Assembly: GCA_938075195.1 (NCBI GenBank)
Contig: CALJGK010000010.1
Span: forward strand, 1 to 64,000
Reading direction: 5' to 3'
DNA: 64,000 nucleotides
DNA from: an uncultured SAR86 cluster bacterium
GTDB lineage: Bacteria > Pseudomonadota > Gammaproteobacteria > Magnimaribacterales > Magnimaribacteraceae
Shown: positions 19,688 to 29,540 of the stretch, piece after piece
How the letters are laid out: each line of letters opens with the position of its first letter
How positions within the stretch are numbered: the stretch's first letter is position 1
Notes under the pieces: generated by a model
Database searches by the model: none
The model's input: only the letters and a program-made list of their open reading frames with translations
Told to the model about the DNA's origin: nothing
Position numbers and translations under genes: made by a program

Positions 19688-20245
19688 TTAATTCCAAACT
19701 TCAAGGTAATCATTTAATTCTAGTTCAGGGATGGGCTTTTCTTTTCCCGATGAAGTTCCAATGTAGAGATAACCGATGACTTCAAAATTCGCCTCTAAAC
19801 CTAAAGCTTTAGATATTTCTGGGTTGAAGGCCATCTGCCCAGTTCTCCATACGGCCGAATAACCTATCGCATGTATTCCCAATAAAATATTCTGAGCAGC
19901 TGCGCCCATTGAGATAATTTGCTCTACTTTTGGGACTTTAGGATGATCTTTAATATCTGCAGCTAATATAATTAGCATCGGGGCACGATAAGGAGCTTGC
20001 TTTAATTTTTCAATCTCTGATTCACTTAAATCTTTATTTAAAGAGTGTGCAGTTTCAAGAAAAGCATTAGCGAGTTTTTCTCTAGAGGCCCCTCTTACTT
20101 CAATAAATTTCCATGGTCTCAACCGTGCATGATCCGGGGCCCTTAATGCACCTTTATATACCTCAAACATTTCCTCAGAGGAAGGTGCAGGATCTTCTAA
20201 GCGCGGAATAGAGTTTCTAGTTTGAATAGCTTGTAAAGTGTCCAA
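19688..20245 (-). CDS. nitroreductase family protein (YdjA-like)
   Basis: 185 aa; IQTRNSIPRLEDPAPS, RAPDHARLRPWKFIEV, SMGAAAQNILLGIHAIGYSAVWRTG. Confidence 0.88.
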   Translation of the reverse strand: MDTLQAIQTRNSIPRLEDPAPSSEEMFEVYKGALRAPDHARLRPWKFIEVRGASREKLANAFLETAHSLNKDLSESEIEKLKQAPYRAPMLIILAADIKDHPKVPKVEQIISMGAAAQNILLGIHAIGYSAVWRTGQMAFNPEISKALGLEANFEVIGYLYIGTSSGKEKPIPELELNDYLEVWN

Positions 20246-20338
20246 AATTTTTCATCCTTTAAGTAAAGATTTATTTTACTACATAAGTAAATGATAAATT
20301 AGACTCTTCAATATCAAAGTTAATTTATAATTAACGCC

Positions 20339-21337
20339 ATGAAAGGAATTCTTCTTATAAATTTAGGTTCTCCTAAAGATCTAGAACTAGACTCTATTAA
20401 AAAGTACTTAAAGGAGTTCTTGTCCGATGATCTAGTTATAGATTACCCCAAACTTCTTCAGCAAATACTCGTAAATTGGATAATTATTCCTTCACGATAT
20501 AAAAATACGCGAGAAGCTTACTCAGAAATATGGACAGATCAAGGCTCTCCTCTAATAAATAATACTATTAGTTTGGGTAAAAAAATAAGCACTAAATCTG
20601 GCGTGCCTCTTGAAGTTGCCATGAGATATCAGTATCCAAGTATCGAAGAAGGATTAGTTAATCTTAGAGATAAGGGTTGTTCTGATATTTTTGTAGTGCC
20701 GCTTTACCCCCACTATGCCATGTCTACAACTCTTACTACCGAAAAAGAAGTTAAACGAATAGAGCATGAACTCAGCTTGAATTTGAACTTAACATTTGCA
20801 GAGTCATTTTATAAAGAGGAAGGCTATATCGAAAGCTTAAGTCAGACTATCGACTCAAATCGCCAAGAAAATAGTGATTATCTTTTATTCAGTTATCACG
20901 GTATTCCTAATAGGCATCTTACCAAGACTGATCCAACAAAAAGTCACTGTCTAAAAGTGCAAAACTGCTGTGATATCGAGTCTGAAGCAAAACCTTATTG
21001 TTACAAGGCTCAGGTTATTGAAACCTCTAGGTTGTGCGCAAATAAATTACATCTAGACGATGGTCAATGGGGTATTTCTTTTCAGTCTCGAATTGGTCCA
21101 GGATGGATTGAGCCGTTTACAGATAAAGAACTTGTAAAGCTTGTTGAGAAGGGAGTTAAAAGATTGGACGTTGTGTGCCCCGCTTTTGTCATAGATAACC
21201 TTGAGACTCTTGAAGAGATGAACATCAGAGGAAGGGAAACCTTTTTAGAAGCCGGGGGAGATTCTTTTAATTATATTCCTTGTCTGAATGATGATAATAC
21301 TTGGGTAGATTTTTTAACTGGTCTGTCAGAAAAGTGA
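20339..21337 (+). CDS. hemH: ferrochelatase
   Basis: 332 aa; GILLINLGSP, LFSYHGIPNRHL, WGISFQSRIGPGWIEPFTD, VVCPAFVIDNLETLEE. Confidence 0.96.
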   Translation: MKGILLINLGSPKDLELDSIKKYLKEFLSDDLVIDYPKLLQQILVNWIIIPSRYKNTREAYSEIWTDQGSPLINNTISLGKKISTKSGVPLEVAMRYQYPSIEEGLVNLRDKGCSDIFVVPLYPHYAMSTTLTTEKEVKRIEHELSLNLNLTFAESFYKEEGYIESLSQTIDSNRQENSDYLLFSYHGIPNRHLTKTDPTKSHCLKVQNCCDIESEAKPYCYKAQVIETSRLCANKLHLDDGQWGISFQSRIGPGWIEPFTDKELVKLVEKGVKRLDVVCPAFVIDNLETLEEMNIRGRETFLEAGGDSFNYIPCLNDDNTWVDFLTGLSEK

Positions 21338-21367
21338 AAGGGGCCTAGAAAAGTATCTAGACCCCTT
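21338..21367. terminator. stem-loop after hemH, possible terminator
   Basis: AAGGGG-C-CTAGA/TCTAG-A-CCCCTT stem with one mismatch immediately after the hemH stop codon; weak T tract. Confidence 0.5.
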
Positions 21368-21369
21368 CC

Positions 21370-21398
21370 TTAATCAACCATTGGGGAGGGTTGGTTAA
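21370..21398. repeat. inverted repeat / stem-loop
   Basis: TTAATCAACC / GGTTGGTTAA 10-bp stem (one G-T pair) around a 9-nt loop. Confidence 0.6.
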
Positions 21399-21413
21399 TC
21401 CGTTAATGTTTTA

Positions 21414-21438
21414 AGTCTGTAACGGATTCCGACTAAGA
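21414..21438. repeat. direct repeat copy 1 (25 bp), identical to the TonB-receptor 3' end at 21540..21564
   Basis: agtctgtaacggattccgactaaga occurs at 21414 and 21540; on the minus strand encodes LVGIRYRL. Confidence 0.9.
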
Positions 21439-21472
21439 TAGAGTGAGTCCACTGCGCTTGGGACTCACTCTA
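21439..21472. repeat. perfect 12-bp inverted repeat / stem-loop
   Basis: tagagtgagtcc - actgcgcttg - ggactcactcta. Confidence 0.85.
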
Positions 21473-21535
21473 GGGCGCTTTTTAGCAATAACTAATCTTA
21501 TTAAGTATCACTAATTGCATTACTACCATTGTTAC

Positions 21536-23719
21536 TTACAGTCTGTAACGGATTCCGACTAAGAACGTACGAGGCTGTTGAGCTCTAGCACCGTTCTTAG
21601 GAGCTCTTGCGATAACATCAGTTTCGTCAGTTAGGTTAGCCGCGACTACATATACTGAAAGACTTTCATTAATCGCTTGGGTTAACGAAGCATCCATTAC
21701 ATTGTAAGAATCAATTTCTGTTCCAGCTGCACAACTTGTTACTGAACAGGTGCTTCCATAAGAATATAGAGTAGCACTTCCGCGTAAACCATTTACAGTT
21801 TCAAAACCAGCGGTTAAAGCTAATTGGCTGTCTGGAAGATCTGGTATTTCCATTCCAGCAGTGACATCACCCCAGAAATCACTCTCAAAGGTATTATCGA
21901 ACTCAGCATCTGTTGATGTGTAAACCAAGCTAAGAGGATAAGTAGTTCCAGAAGCAGAAGTCATTTCTGTTCTAGCAACTAGTTCTATTCCGCTTATTGA
22001 AGCCTCACCAGCATTAAAAGAATCACCTATTTCACAATATCCTGTTGCACCACCTGAAGCTGTACAATTTCCAAACATATTTTGATAATCAGTATCAAAA
22101 TATACCGCCTCTATAAATGTATTGTCATTTGAGTATCTAACACCCATTTCAAGGTTATCAGCCTCTTCAGGATCTGCTCCTCCACCTGTAGGTGTGAAAC
22201 CTTCATGAAAACCTACAAATATCTGTGTAGTGTCATTCATATCATATGTAGCTCCGAATCCCATCAAAGAATTGTCGTTATCGGACAAAGTCTTAGGATA
22301 TCCTTTATCTGCGTTAACAGCCGTTCTAGCTGCATCTGTGTAACGTTCTTGAACAATTGTCCAATCTTCTGAACGGTACCCTACATTGACAGTCAAAGCT
22401 CCCATAGTTAACTCTTCATTGATATAAAACGCATCCGCTTCAGCAGTTGTAAGTCTATTATTAGAGCTATAACCTGGATCAGATCCCACAGTTAGAGGGC
22501 CTAATTGACCGCCTGACCATGGAGTATATGCATACACTTGGAATCTATCTTCAGAATCTTCAGTATCTCTATAACCCATCGTAAGAGTTTGATTTTCAGT
22601 TTTGTATTGAAGTTTAAGATCAGTACCTTCATTAGTATAAGCACGGTTATTATTCTTAAGTTTAATCTCAACTGCTTCAGCATTTGTACCATTCAAGATC
22701 GCAGAAGCCGTTGCTTCACCAGCATTAGCTGCAGCGATTATGTTATTGATACCATTGCCATGGCCGTAAACTTTATTATTATCAATCTTATCGACCTTAA
22801 ACCAGTTTCTGGCAAAGTCGTTTTCATACATTGTTGCGCTTATCTCAAGGTCTCCAAAATCAGCAATATAATTGAAAGAAGTTGTTTCATGACTGTTATC
22901 CATATTGTCATAAGCTGAAAGACCATAACGTTGATGGGCATCTCTTCTGAAATCAGCATCTGCTAAACCAACATAAGTTTGATCAGAATCTTCATCTGAA
23001 TCTTGATATTTAATATTTAATTCTTGATAAATTGCTGCATCGGCATCAGTGTTAAGTCTCAATTTGATCACTAGATCATCTTTATCAAACCCTGTATCTG
23101 CATCAGATCCTTTAATAGAATCAAATCCATCAGTTTCCCAAGTATGTGATTCAATTAGCATAGCGGCATTTTTCCCAACCACACTGTAATGAAGGTGTGT
23201 TCTTGAAGTTCCGTCTTCACCGAACTCTTGGTTAATAAGACCACCAGTTTCATCAGCTATAGGTGTACTTAATAAGTTTACAGCACCACCGATAGTGTAA
23301 GGTCCTTGAGAGATAGCAGCAGGTCCTTTAAGAACCTCAACCCCAGCTATTCTTCCTGCAGTAGGAAAGTAATAAGCAGAAGACGCTGAATATGGACCAG
23401 GAGCTATCAAAACTCCATCTTCCATTAATGTTATTTTTCCAGAACGGTCAGCATAAGTTCCTCTAATGCTGATATTTGGTCTTAGTCCATAACCCTCTTC
23501 AGGTCTGAAGTTGACACCAGGAACATTTGATAAAATCTTGTGAATATCAGTGTATTCATAAGTTTCTAGCTCTTCTTCTGTAATGACAGAAGCTGATCCT
23601 GCTATTTTAGTGGCATCTTCTTTAGATCCGATTATTTCTATTACTTCCATCTCGACATCAGATGCAAAAATAGAAAAGTTCAGAAATAAAGCTGTTATAA
23701 ATAGAGCAATTCTTTTCAT
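21536..23719 (-). CDS. TonB-dependent receptor, likely siderophore/iron uptake
   Basis: 727 aa; signal peptide, EVIEIIGSKEDATKIAGSASVITEEELETYEYTDIHKILSNVPGVNFRPEEGYGLRPNISIRG plug; C-terminal FLVGIRYRL; Fur-like operator upstream. Confidence 0.93.
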   Translation of the reverse strand: MKRIALFITALFLNFSIFASDVEMEVIEIIGSKEDATKIAGSASVITEEELETYEYTDIHKILSNVPGVNFRPEEGYGLRPNISIRGTYADRSGKITLMEDGVLIAPGPYSASSAYYFPTAGRIAGVEVLKGPAAISQGPYTIGGAVNLLSTPIADETGGLINQEFGEDGTSRTHLHYSVVGKNAAMLIESHTWETDGFDSIKGSDADTGFDKDDLVIKLRLNTDADAAIYQELNIKYQDSDEDSDQTYVGLADADFRRDAHQRYGLSAYDNMDNSHETTSFNYIADFGDLEISATMYENDFARNWFKVDKIDNNKVYGHGNGINNIIAAANAGEATASAILNGTNAEAVEIKLKNNNRAYTNEGTDLKLQYKTENQTLTMGYRDTEDSEDRFQVYAYTPWSGGQLGPLTVGSDPGYSSNNRLTTAEADAFYINEELTMGALTVNVGYRSEDWTIVQERYTDAARTAVNADKGYPKTLSDNDNSLMGFGATYDMNDTTQIFVGFHEGFTPTGGGADPEEADNLEMGVRYSNDNTFIEAVYFDTDYQNMFGNCTASGGATGYCEIGDSFNAGEASISGIELVARTEMTSASGTTYPLSLVYTSTDAEFDNTFESDFWGDVTAGMEIPDLPDSQLALTAGFETVNGLRGSATLYSYGSTCSVTSCAAGTEIDSYNVMDASLTQAINESLSVYVVAANLTDETDVIARAPKNGARAQQPRTFLVGIRYRL

Positions 23720-23756
23720 TTTCTTAACCCTTAAGTTAATATTTTTTTCAATTTAA

Positions 23757-23816
23757 TAATGATTCTCATTCTGAGAATGAGAACGAGTCGCATTATAGAT
23801 GAGAATGATTCTCAAA
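23757..23816. promoter_or_regulatory. tandem Fur-box-like operator upstream of the TonB receptor
   Basis: Palindromes CTCATTCT-G-AGAATGAG (23765-23781) and TGAGAAT-G-ATTCTCA (23800-23814), within 40-95 nt of the receptor start. Confidence 0.82.
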
Positions 23817-23859
23817 TGCAACAAATAAAATTAAATTTATTTGTTAATTAGAGTAAGAA

Positions 23860-24234
23860 TTAATTGTGCTTGTGGGATTTAAGGTCTTTTTCTATATCTT
23901 CATGATCGCCAACCATAATGTGAGAATCACTTTTAACGATATATTTTTCTAAAAGGGGAATAAAGAGTAAAGGAAGCAAGCCTCCCAGCATGATACCCAA
24001 GGCAGCAGATCTCATTGTAGGATCGAGTAATGAAGCAATAAGATCAGCTAATATATGGGCTATGACCGCACCTACTATGCCTGCTACATGTCCATTTGAA
24101 GTTTTCTTTAATAAGCGATTTATACTCCAACCAGAATAATAACCAATGATCAGTATACCTACGTGTACTAATCCAAAAACAAAACCTCTTAGTAAGCCTT
24201 GCTCGAGTCCAAATAACTCTATTATTGCATCCAC
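23860..24234 (-). CDS. hypothetical integral membrane protein
   Basis: 124 aa; Gly/Ala-rich TM helices (FVFGLVHVGILIIGYYSG; HVAGIVGAVIAHILADLIASLL; LGIMLGGLLPLLFIPLL), hydrophilic His-containing tail. Confidence 0.6.
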   Translation of the reverse strand: MDAIIELFGLEQGLLRGFVFGLVHVGILIIGYYSGWSINRLLKKTSNGHVAGIVGAVIAHILADLIASLLDPTMRSAALGIMLGGLLPLLFIPLLEKYIVKSDSHIMVGDHEDIEKDLKSHKHN

Positions 24235-25463
24235 TAAGAATCTAGCTCTTTATCTAAATCAAAAGCATCATGGAGCGCGGAAACAGCATTAATCATCTCA
24301 GATTTTTTAATAACGACTGAAATCTTGATTTCAGAAGTGGTGATCATGGAAATATTAATTTCACTCTTGGCAAGGGCTTGGAACATTTTACTAGCCACTC
24401 CGGCGTGGGCTCTCATGCCTCTTCCAACAATACTTATTTTTGCAATATCATCATCTACTTCGATGGAACCTCCCCCTAGAGATGCTGATACCTCATGAAG
24501 TATTGCTTCAGCTTTTTTTGCATCGGCTTTGTCTACCGTAAAAGTAAAATCAGTATTATTTTCAGCACTTATATTTTGAACGATAACATCTACTTCTATC
24601 CCAGCTTCACTTATAGGGCTTAAAATCTTGGCCGCTACTCCGGGTATATCCGGGACTCCTCGCATAGTTAATTTCGCTTCAGAATCAATACTGCTGATTC
24701 CTGAGACAATTGGTCTTTCCATAATATTTTTCTCCTCTTGAACTAAAGTCCCTTCACCTTGATTGAAACTAGATAAGACACGAAGGGGTAAATTAAATTT
24801 ACTTGCATATTCCACTGCCCTTAATTGCAGCACTTTAGCTCCTGAACTAGACAATTCTAGCATTTCTTCAAAACTTACTTCTTTCAGTAACCTAGCTTTA
24901 GGACAAACCCTAGGATCTGTGGTGTAAACCCCATCTACATCTGTATAAATTTGGCATTCATCGGCTTTTAAAGCCACGGCCAATGCAACACCAGTCGTAT
25001 CTGAACCCCCTCTTCCGAGTGTAGTGATATCTCCTAATTCATTCATACCTTGGAATCCAGTAATAACAGGTACTACTCCATTATCCAATTCTGCAGTTAT
25101 TTTACTAACCTCTACATCTAAGATACGCGCCCTGCTATGACTTGAATTTGTTTGGATGCCAAGCTGATAAGCTGTATAAGACTTACCTTTTATTCCTCTC
25201 TTTAACAAAGCCATAGCCAATAAAGCTACGGAGATTTGCTCACCAGTAGAAACCAACGCATCATATTCTCTAAGGTCAGGTTCAGGATTAATTTCTTTGG
25301 CTAATTCAATAAGAGCATCGGTGCTTTTACCCATTGCAGACAAAACCACAGTAACTTTATTGCCTTTTTGGATTTCGGCTTCAACATTATCAGCAACGGC
25401 TTCAATACGAGCGCTATCAGCAACTGAAGTGCCTCCGAATTTTTTAACTATTAATCTACCCAT
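24234..25463 (-). CDS. lysC: aspartate kinase
   Basis: 409 aa; VKKFGGTSVAD, LGRGGSDTTGVALA, C-terminal ACT domains. Confidence 0.96.
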   Translation of the reverse strand: MGRLIVKKFGGTSVADSARIEAVADNVEAEIQKGNKVTVVLSAMGKSTDALIELAKEINPEPDLREYDALVSTGEQISVALLAMALLKRGIKGKSYTAYQLGIQTNSSHSRARILDVEVSKITAELDNGVVPVITGFQGMNELGDITTLGRGGSDTTGVALAVALKADECQIYTDVDGVYTTDPRVCPKARLLKEVSFEEMLELSSSGAKVLQLRAVEYASKFNLPLRVLSSFNQGEGTLVQEEKNIMERPIVSGISSIDSEAKLTMRGVPDIPGVAAKILSPISEAGIEVDVIVQNISAENNTDFTFTVDKADAKKAEAILHEVSASLGGGSIEVDDDIAKISIVGRGMRAHAGVASKMFQALAKSEINISMITTSEIKISVVIKKSEMINAVSALHDAFDLDKELDS

Positions 25464-25485
25464 AAAAAAGGGTTGGTATTCTATA

Positions 25486-28281
25486 TTACTGGTTATTTAA
25501 AGAAACAATTAAGTCTGCTATAGAATTCAAAGCCATATCTATATCATCAGTATTCTCAACTCCACCTTGAGCAAAATCAGGTCTTCCGCCTCCGCTACCA
25601 CCTAATTGATTTATTAAATGTTTCATGACTTCTCTAGCGTCTATATCAACTTCTTTGGAACATGCAATTATCGTTGGTACCTTGTCATCAGATATGGAAA
25701 TTAGGGCTATTATTGAATTTTGGCTGTTATTTCTCAATCGATCAGCAATTTCCCTTAGCTCCTTAGAATCTACTCCCTCAAAAGTACTTGTGATTAGATT
25801 ATATCCTTCTACCTCAAGAGATTGATCCATGAGATCACGAACAGAAACACCTAAATCTTCAGACTGTGCTTTTTTCGCATCCGTTTTAAGAGATTGATTA
25901 GTATCTAATATTTGTTCAATTGCCTCCAAAGGACTTTCATGTATTTTAAACTCAGCTGGTTCTTTTTTTAGCTCCTTAGACAAAGAGGAATTTTCATCTT
26001 TTATCTGAATTATCTTCTTCAATACCTGGTCCGAAGAACAATTTAGCAATTCGGCATAAGAATTTATTTCATCTTGTAAAAACCGAATGTATAGCAGCGC
26101 TTCTAAGCCATCCCTAGAGTCAAAGACTTCAACTAGTAGTTCATTACTGATTGATAAAAAATTCTGCTCTAATTCATCTAAAAGAAAATTAGCCCCTTCT
26201 CCGGTTACAGCTTCAATTCTTCTAACACCAGCAGAAATACCTGATTCAGAAATAACTTTTATAAGTCCTATTTCTCCTGTTCTTTCTACGTGCGTTCCAC
26301 CACATAGTTCCACGGAGAAACCATTTCCAATATCAAGCACTCTTACATTCTCTCCATATTTATCTCCAAAAAAGGCTATGGCTCCTTTTTCTATGGCTTC
26401 GCCTATAGGAAGAACTTCAGTTATAGATACTATGTCTCTAGCAACCTCTTCATTAAGCATGTCTTCAATTGCATTCAAGTCTACTGAGTCTATTGCGCTG
26501 TGATGAGCAAAATCGAATCTTAAACGAGATTCTTCAACTAATGACCCTTTTTGTTCAACATGATCTCCAAGAGTTTGTTTTAAGGCAGCATGAAGTAAAT
26601 GAGTAGCGCTATGATTTCTCTTTATCCTATTCCTATGATCTTGGTCTATTTCAGCCTCTACGGAATCATCTTTCTTAAAGGAGCCTGACTTAACAATTCC
26701 TATATGAAGATATTGATCTCCTTTTTTTTGAGTGTCATAAACTTCAAAAATAGACTCATTAGATTTGATGAAGCCTCTATCGCCAACCTGCCCTCCGGAC
26801 TCAGCATAAAAAGGTGTCTCTTTAAGCAAAATCAAACCTTCTTGATCTTCTAAAAGTTCGCCCTTTATATTGTCTTCAGAATTTGAAATTATCTCAACAA
26901 CGTTAGAACTTAGAGCATTAGATTCATACCCTACAAATTCTGTTTTACCTTGAATATTCAGCGATTCTGGAATAAGCGAACTAAAGTTACTAGACGATCT
27001 AGCTCTTTCTTTTTGCTCGAGCATTAAAGAATCATATAACTCTAGATCTACGACTAAACCCTTCTCTCTTGCAAAATCAGCCGTCATATCTACAGGAAAA
27101 CCATATGTGTCATAGAGCTTGAAAGTTATATCACCAGGAATTGTGTTTCCTTCAAGGTCCTCTATAGCAGACTCTAGAAGTTGCATGCCTTGTTCGAGAG
27201 TAGAACTAAACTGTTCTTCTTCTTTAGATAGATTTGCTTTGATAATGTCAGAATTTTTTCTAAGTAGCGGATAGGCATTTCCCATTTGATCTTCCAAGAC
27301 AGGTACTAATTTAGAAAGAATTGGATCTTTCATTCCCAGTTTATGGGCATGCCTTAATGCACGTCTTATGATTCTTCTTAATACATAACCTCTTCCTTCA
27401 TTAGAAGGTATAACGCCATCGGCAATCAAAAAAGCACATGCTCTCAAGTGATCAGCAATTACTCGTAAGGAAGGATTTTTTAGGTCTTCATGTTTGGTTA
27501 ATTTTCCTGCAGCAGCAACTATGGCTTTTAAGATATCAGTGTCAAAATTATTTTGTTCATTTTGCAAAACAGCCGCTATTCTTTCCAAACCCATGCCTGT
27601 ATCGACACAAGGATTAGGCAGAGGACTCATAGAACCGTCTTTGTCTCTATCAAATTGAGTAAATACCAGATTCCAGATCTCAATAAATCTATCACCCGGT
27701 TCATTTCCAGGCAAAGGAGGTTCCCCTTCAAGATGGTCTCCGTGGTCATAATAAATTTCACTGCAAGGTCCGCAAGGCCCAGTATCACCCATTGTCCAAA
27801 AGTTTTCTTCATCATCTAATCTAGATACTCTAGATGGATCAACCCCAACCTTTTTAATCCAGATTTCTTCAGATTCATCATCATCTTCATGAACAGTTAT
27901 CCATAACTTATCAGGCGAGATTTTGTACCTTTCGGTCAATAGCTCCCAAGCAAAAAATATTGCTTCTTCTTTGAAATAGTCACCAAAACTGAAATTTCCA
28001 AGCATTTCAAAAAGAGTATGGTGTCTTGCTGTGTAACCCACATTATCTAGATCGTTATGTTTTCCTCCAGCTCTAATACATCGTTGAGAACTCACTGCCC
28101 TTGTGTAGCTTCTTTTTTCTATACCCAATAAAAGGTCCTTAAATGGAACCATACCAGCATTGGTAAACAAAAGGGATGGATCATTAATTGGTACCAAAGA
28201 TGAACTTTCAACCAGCGTATGACCTTTTTCTTGAAAAAAATCTAAATAAATATTTCTGATTTCGTTAGTGGATAAGATCAT
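25486..28281 (-). CDS. alaS: alanyl-tRNA synthetase
   Basis: 931 aa; FFQEKGHTLVESSSLVP, NHSATHLLHAALKQTLG, ELCGGTHVERTGEIG, GGSGGGRPDFAQGG. Confidence 0.98.
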   Translation of the reverse strand: MILSTNEIRNIYLDFFQEKGHTLVESSSLVPINDPSLLFTNAGMVPFKDLLLGIEKRSYTRAVSSQRCIRAGGKHNDLDNVGYTARHHTLFEMLGNFSFGDYFKEEAIFFAWELLTERYKISPDKLWITVHEDDDESEEIWIKKVGVDPSRVSRLDDEENFWTMGDTGPCGPCSEIYYDHGDHLEGEPPLPGNEPGDRFIEIWNLVFTQFDRDKDGSMSPLPNPCVDTGMGLERIAAVLQNEQNNFDTDILKAIVAAAGKLTKHEDLKNPSLRVIADHLRACAFLIADGVIPSNEGRGYVLRRIIRRALRHAHKLGMKDPILSKLVPVLEDQMGNAYPLLRKNSDIIKANLSKEEEQFSSTLEQGMQLLESAIEDLEGNTIPGDITFKLYDTYGFPVDMTADFAREKGLVVDLELYDSLMLEQKERARSSSNFSSLIPESLNIQGKTEFVGYESNALSSNVVEIISNSEDNIKGELLEDQEGLILLKETPFYAESGGQVGDRGFIKSNESIFEVYDTQKKGDQYLHIGIVKSGSFKKDDSVEAEIDQDHRNRIKRNHSATHLLHAALKQTLGDHVEQKGSLVEESRLRFDFAHHSAIDSVDLNAIEDMLNEEVARDIVSITEVLPIGEAIEKGAIAFFGDKYGENVRVLDIGNGFSVELCGGTHVERTGEIGLIKVISESGISAGVRRIEAVTGEGANFLLDELEQNFLSISNELLVEVFDSRDGLEALLYIRFLQDEINSYAELLNCSSDQVLKKIIQIKDENSSLSKELKKEPAEFKIHESPLEAIEQILDTNQSLKTDAKKAQSEDLGVSVRDLMDQSLEVEGYNLITSTFEGVDSKELREIADRLRNNSQNSIIALISISDDKVPTIIACSKEVDIDAREVMKHLINQLGGSGGGRPDFAQGGVENTDDIDMALNSIADLIVSLNNQ

Positions 28282-28293
28282 AGATAAATCGGA

Positions 28294-28995
28294 CTAAAAA
28301 ATTTCAGCAAAGAAGTTCAACATAGATTGCCAGGACCTTTTGTCTGCTGCTTCATGGTACTGGGTACCCAAATTTGGATCATTCGCTTCTTTGTTCGTAA
28401 AAGAGTGATAAGCATTTCCATAACTATGTAATTGCCAATCCGCACCTGCCTCTGTCATTTCTTTTTGAAATTCATTTACCATTAAAGGCGGAACCATTGG
28501 ATCTCTTTCGCCATGCAGAACTAATATCTTACTTTTTATTCCTTGTTCTGGAATCTCAGATCCCATGAGCAATCCATGAAAGCTCACTACTCCTTTAACA
28601 TCAGCGCCTGACCTTGCCAGATCCAGAACAACCATGCCACCAAAACAATATCCAATGGCTGCAACTTTGCTTGAATCGACACCTACTAGATTTTTTCCTT
28701 GTTCTAAAGCGGCATTGATTATTGATTTAAGCTTTTTTCTATCTTCCACCAAAGGAGTCATTAAAGATTGATTCTCTTCAATGGTTGTTCCTTGTTTACC
28801 ATCACCATACATATCTACGGCCATAGCAACAAAGCCTTCTTTGGCTAACTCTATTGCCTTTTCTTCAACAAAATTATCTCTACCTCCCCAAGCATGTGCT
28901 ATCAACACCAAGGGTGCTCTATCACTCTCAGGATAAGCTACAAAAGTAGAATAATTCTGTTCGTCGAAATTGTAATTTAGATTTTCTGTTTTCAT
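28294..28995 (-). CDS. dienelactone hydrolase family protein
   Basis: 233 aa; IGYCFGGMVVLDLARSG catalytic Cys elbow, LVLHGERDPMVPP, YGNAYHSFTN. Confidence 0.9.
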   Translation of the reverse strand: MKTENLNYNFDEQNYSTFVAYPESDRAPLVLIAHAWGGRDNFVEEKAIELAKEGFVAMAVDMYGDGKQGTTIEENQSLMTPLVEDRKKLKSIINAALEQGKNLVGVDSSKVAAIGYCFGGMVVLDLARSGADVKGVVSFHGLLMGSEIPEQGIKSKILVLHGERDPMVPPLMVNEFQKEMTEAGADWQLHSYGNAYHSFTNKEANDPNLGTQYHEAADKRSWQSMLNFFAEIF

Positions 28996-29001
28996 ATTTA
29001 T

Positions 29002-29523
29002 TTAGCTTATTTTTGTGAGATCTTTCTTAAACCTCTTAGCATTTTCAACATAATGTTTCGCGGAAAGTAATAAACCTTGTTTCTGATCGTCGTTAAGTTC
29101 GCCTCTTATTTTTCCTGGAGAACCCATAACCAAAGATCCATCGGGGATTTCCATACCCTCAGTTATTAGAGCATTAGCTCCAATCAGGCATCCTTTTCCA
29201 ATTTTTGCACCATTGAGAACCACAGAATTAATACCAATCAAACTTCCGTCTCCTATTGTGCAGCCATGCAACATAACTTTGTGTCCTATAGTCACATCTT
29301 TTCCAATGTCTAGAGGGTAGCCTAAATCTGTATGCAAGACAGAGCCATCTTGAACATTAGACCCTTCTCCAATGGTTATGAGTTCTGTATCTCCTCTTAA
29401 TATCGCCCCAAACCAGATACTTGAATCATTGCACAGTCTTACTTTACCGAGAACAGAAGCAGAATCAGAAACATAATAATTTCCATCCAGAATCGGTTCA
29501 TCTTCTCCCAGTTTATAAAGCAT
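29002..29523 (-). CDS. gamma-carbonic anhydrase family protein (YrdA/PaaY-like hexapeptide repeat)
   Basis: 173 aa; [71 protein letters not shown]. Confidence 0.92.
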   Translation of the reverse strand: MLYKLGEDEPILDGNYYVSDSASVLGKVRLCNDSSIWFGAILRGDTELITIGEGSNVQDGSVLHTDLGYPLDIGKDVTIGHKVMLHGCTIGDGSLIGINSVVLNGAKIGKGCLIGANALITEGMEIPDGSLVMGSPGKIRGELNDDQKQGLLLSAKHYVENAKRFKKDLTKIS

Positions 29524-29540
29524 AATTTATCCCCCTTAAA

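Noticed and set aside
22538-22918. 126-aa plus-strand ORF inside the TonB receptor
   Set aside because: Antisense shadow ORF (Ile/Ser-rich) opposite a well-supported receptor gene.
26087-26503. 138-aa plus-strand ORF inside alaS
   Set aside because: Antisense to a strongly conserved CDS; Ser/Pro/Ile-rich low-complexity translation typical of a shadow ORF.
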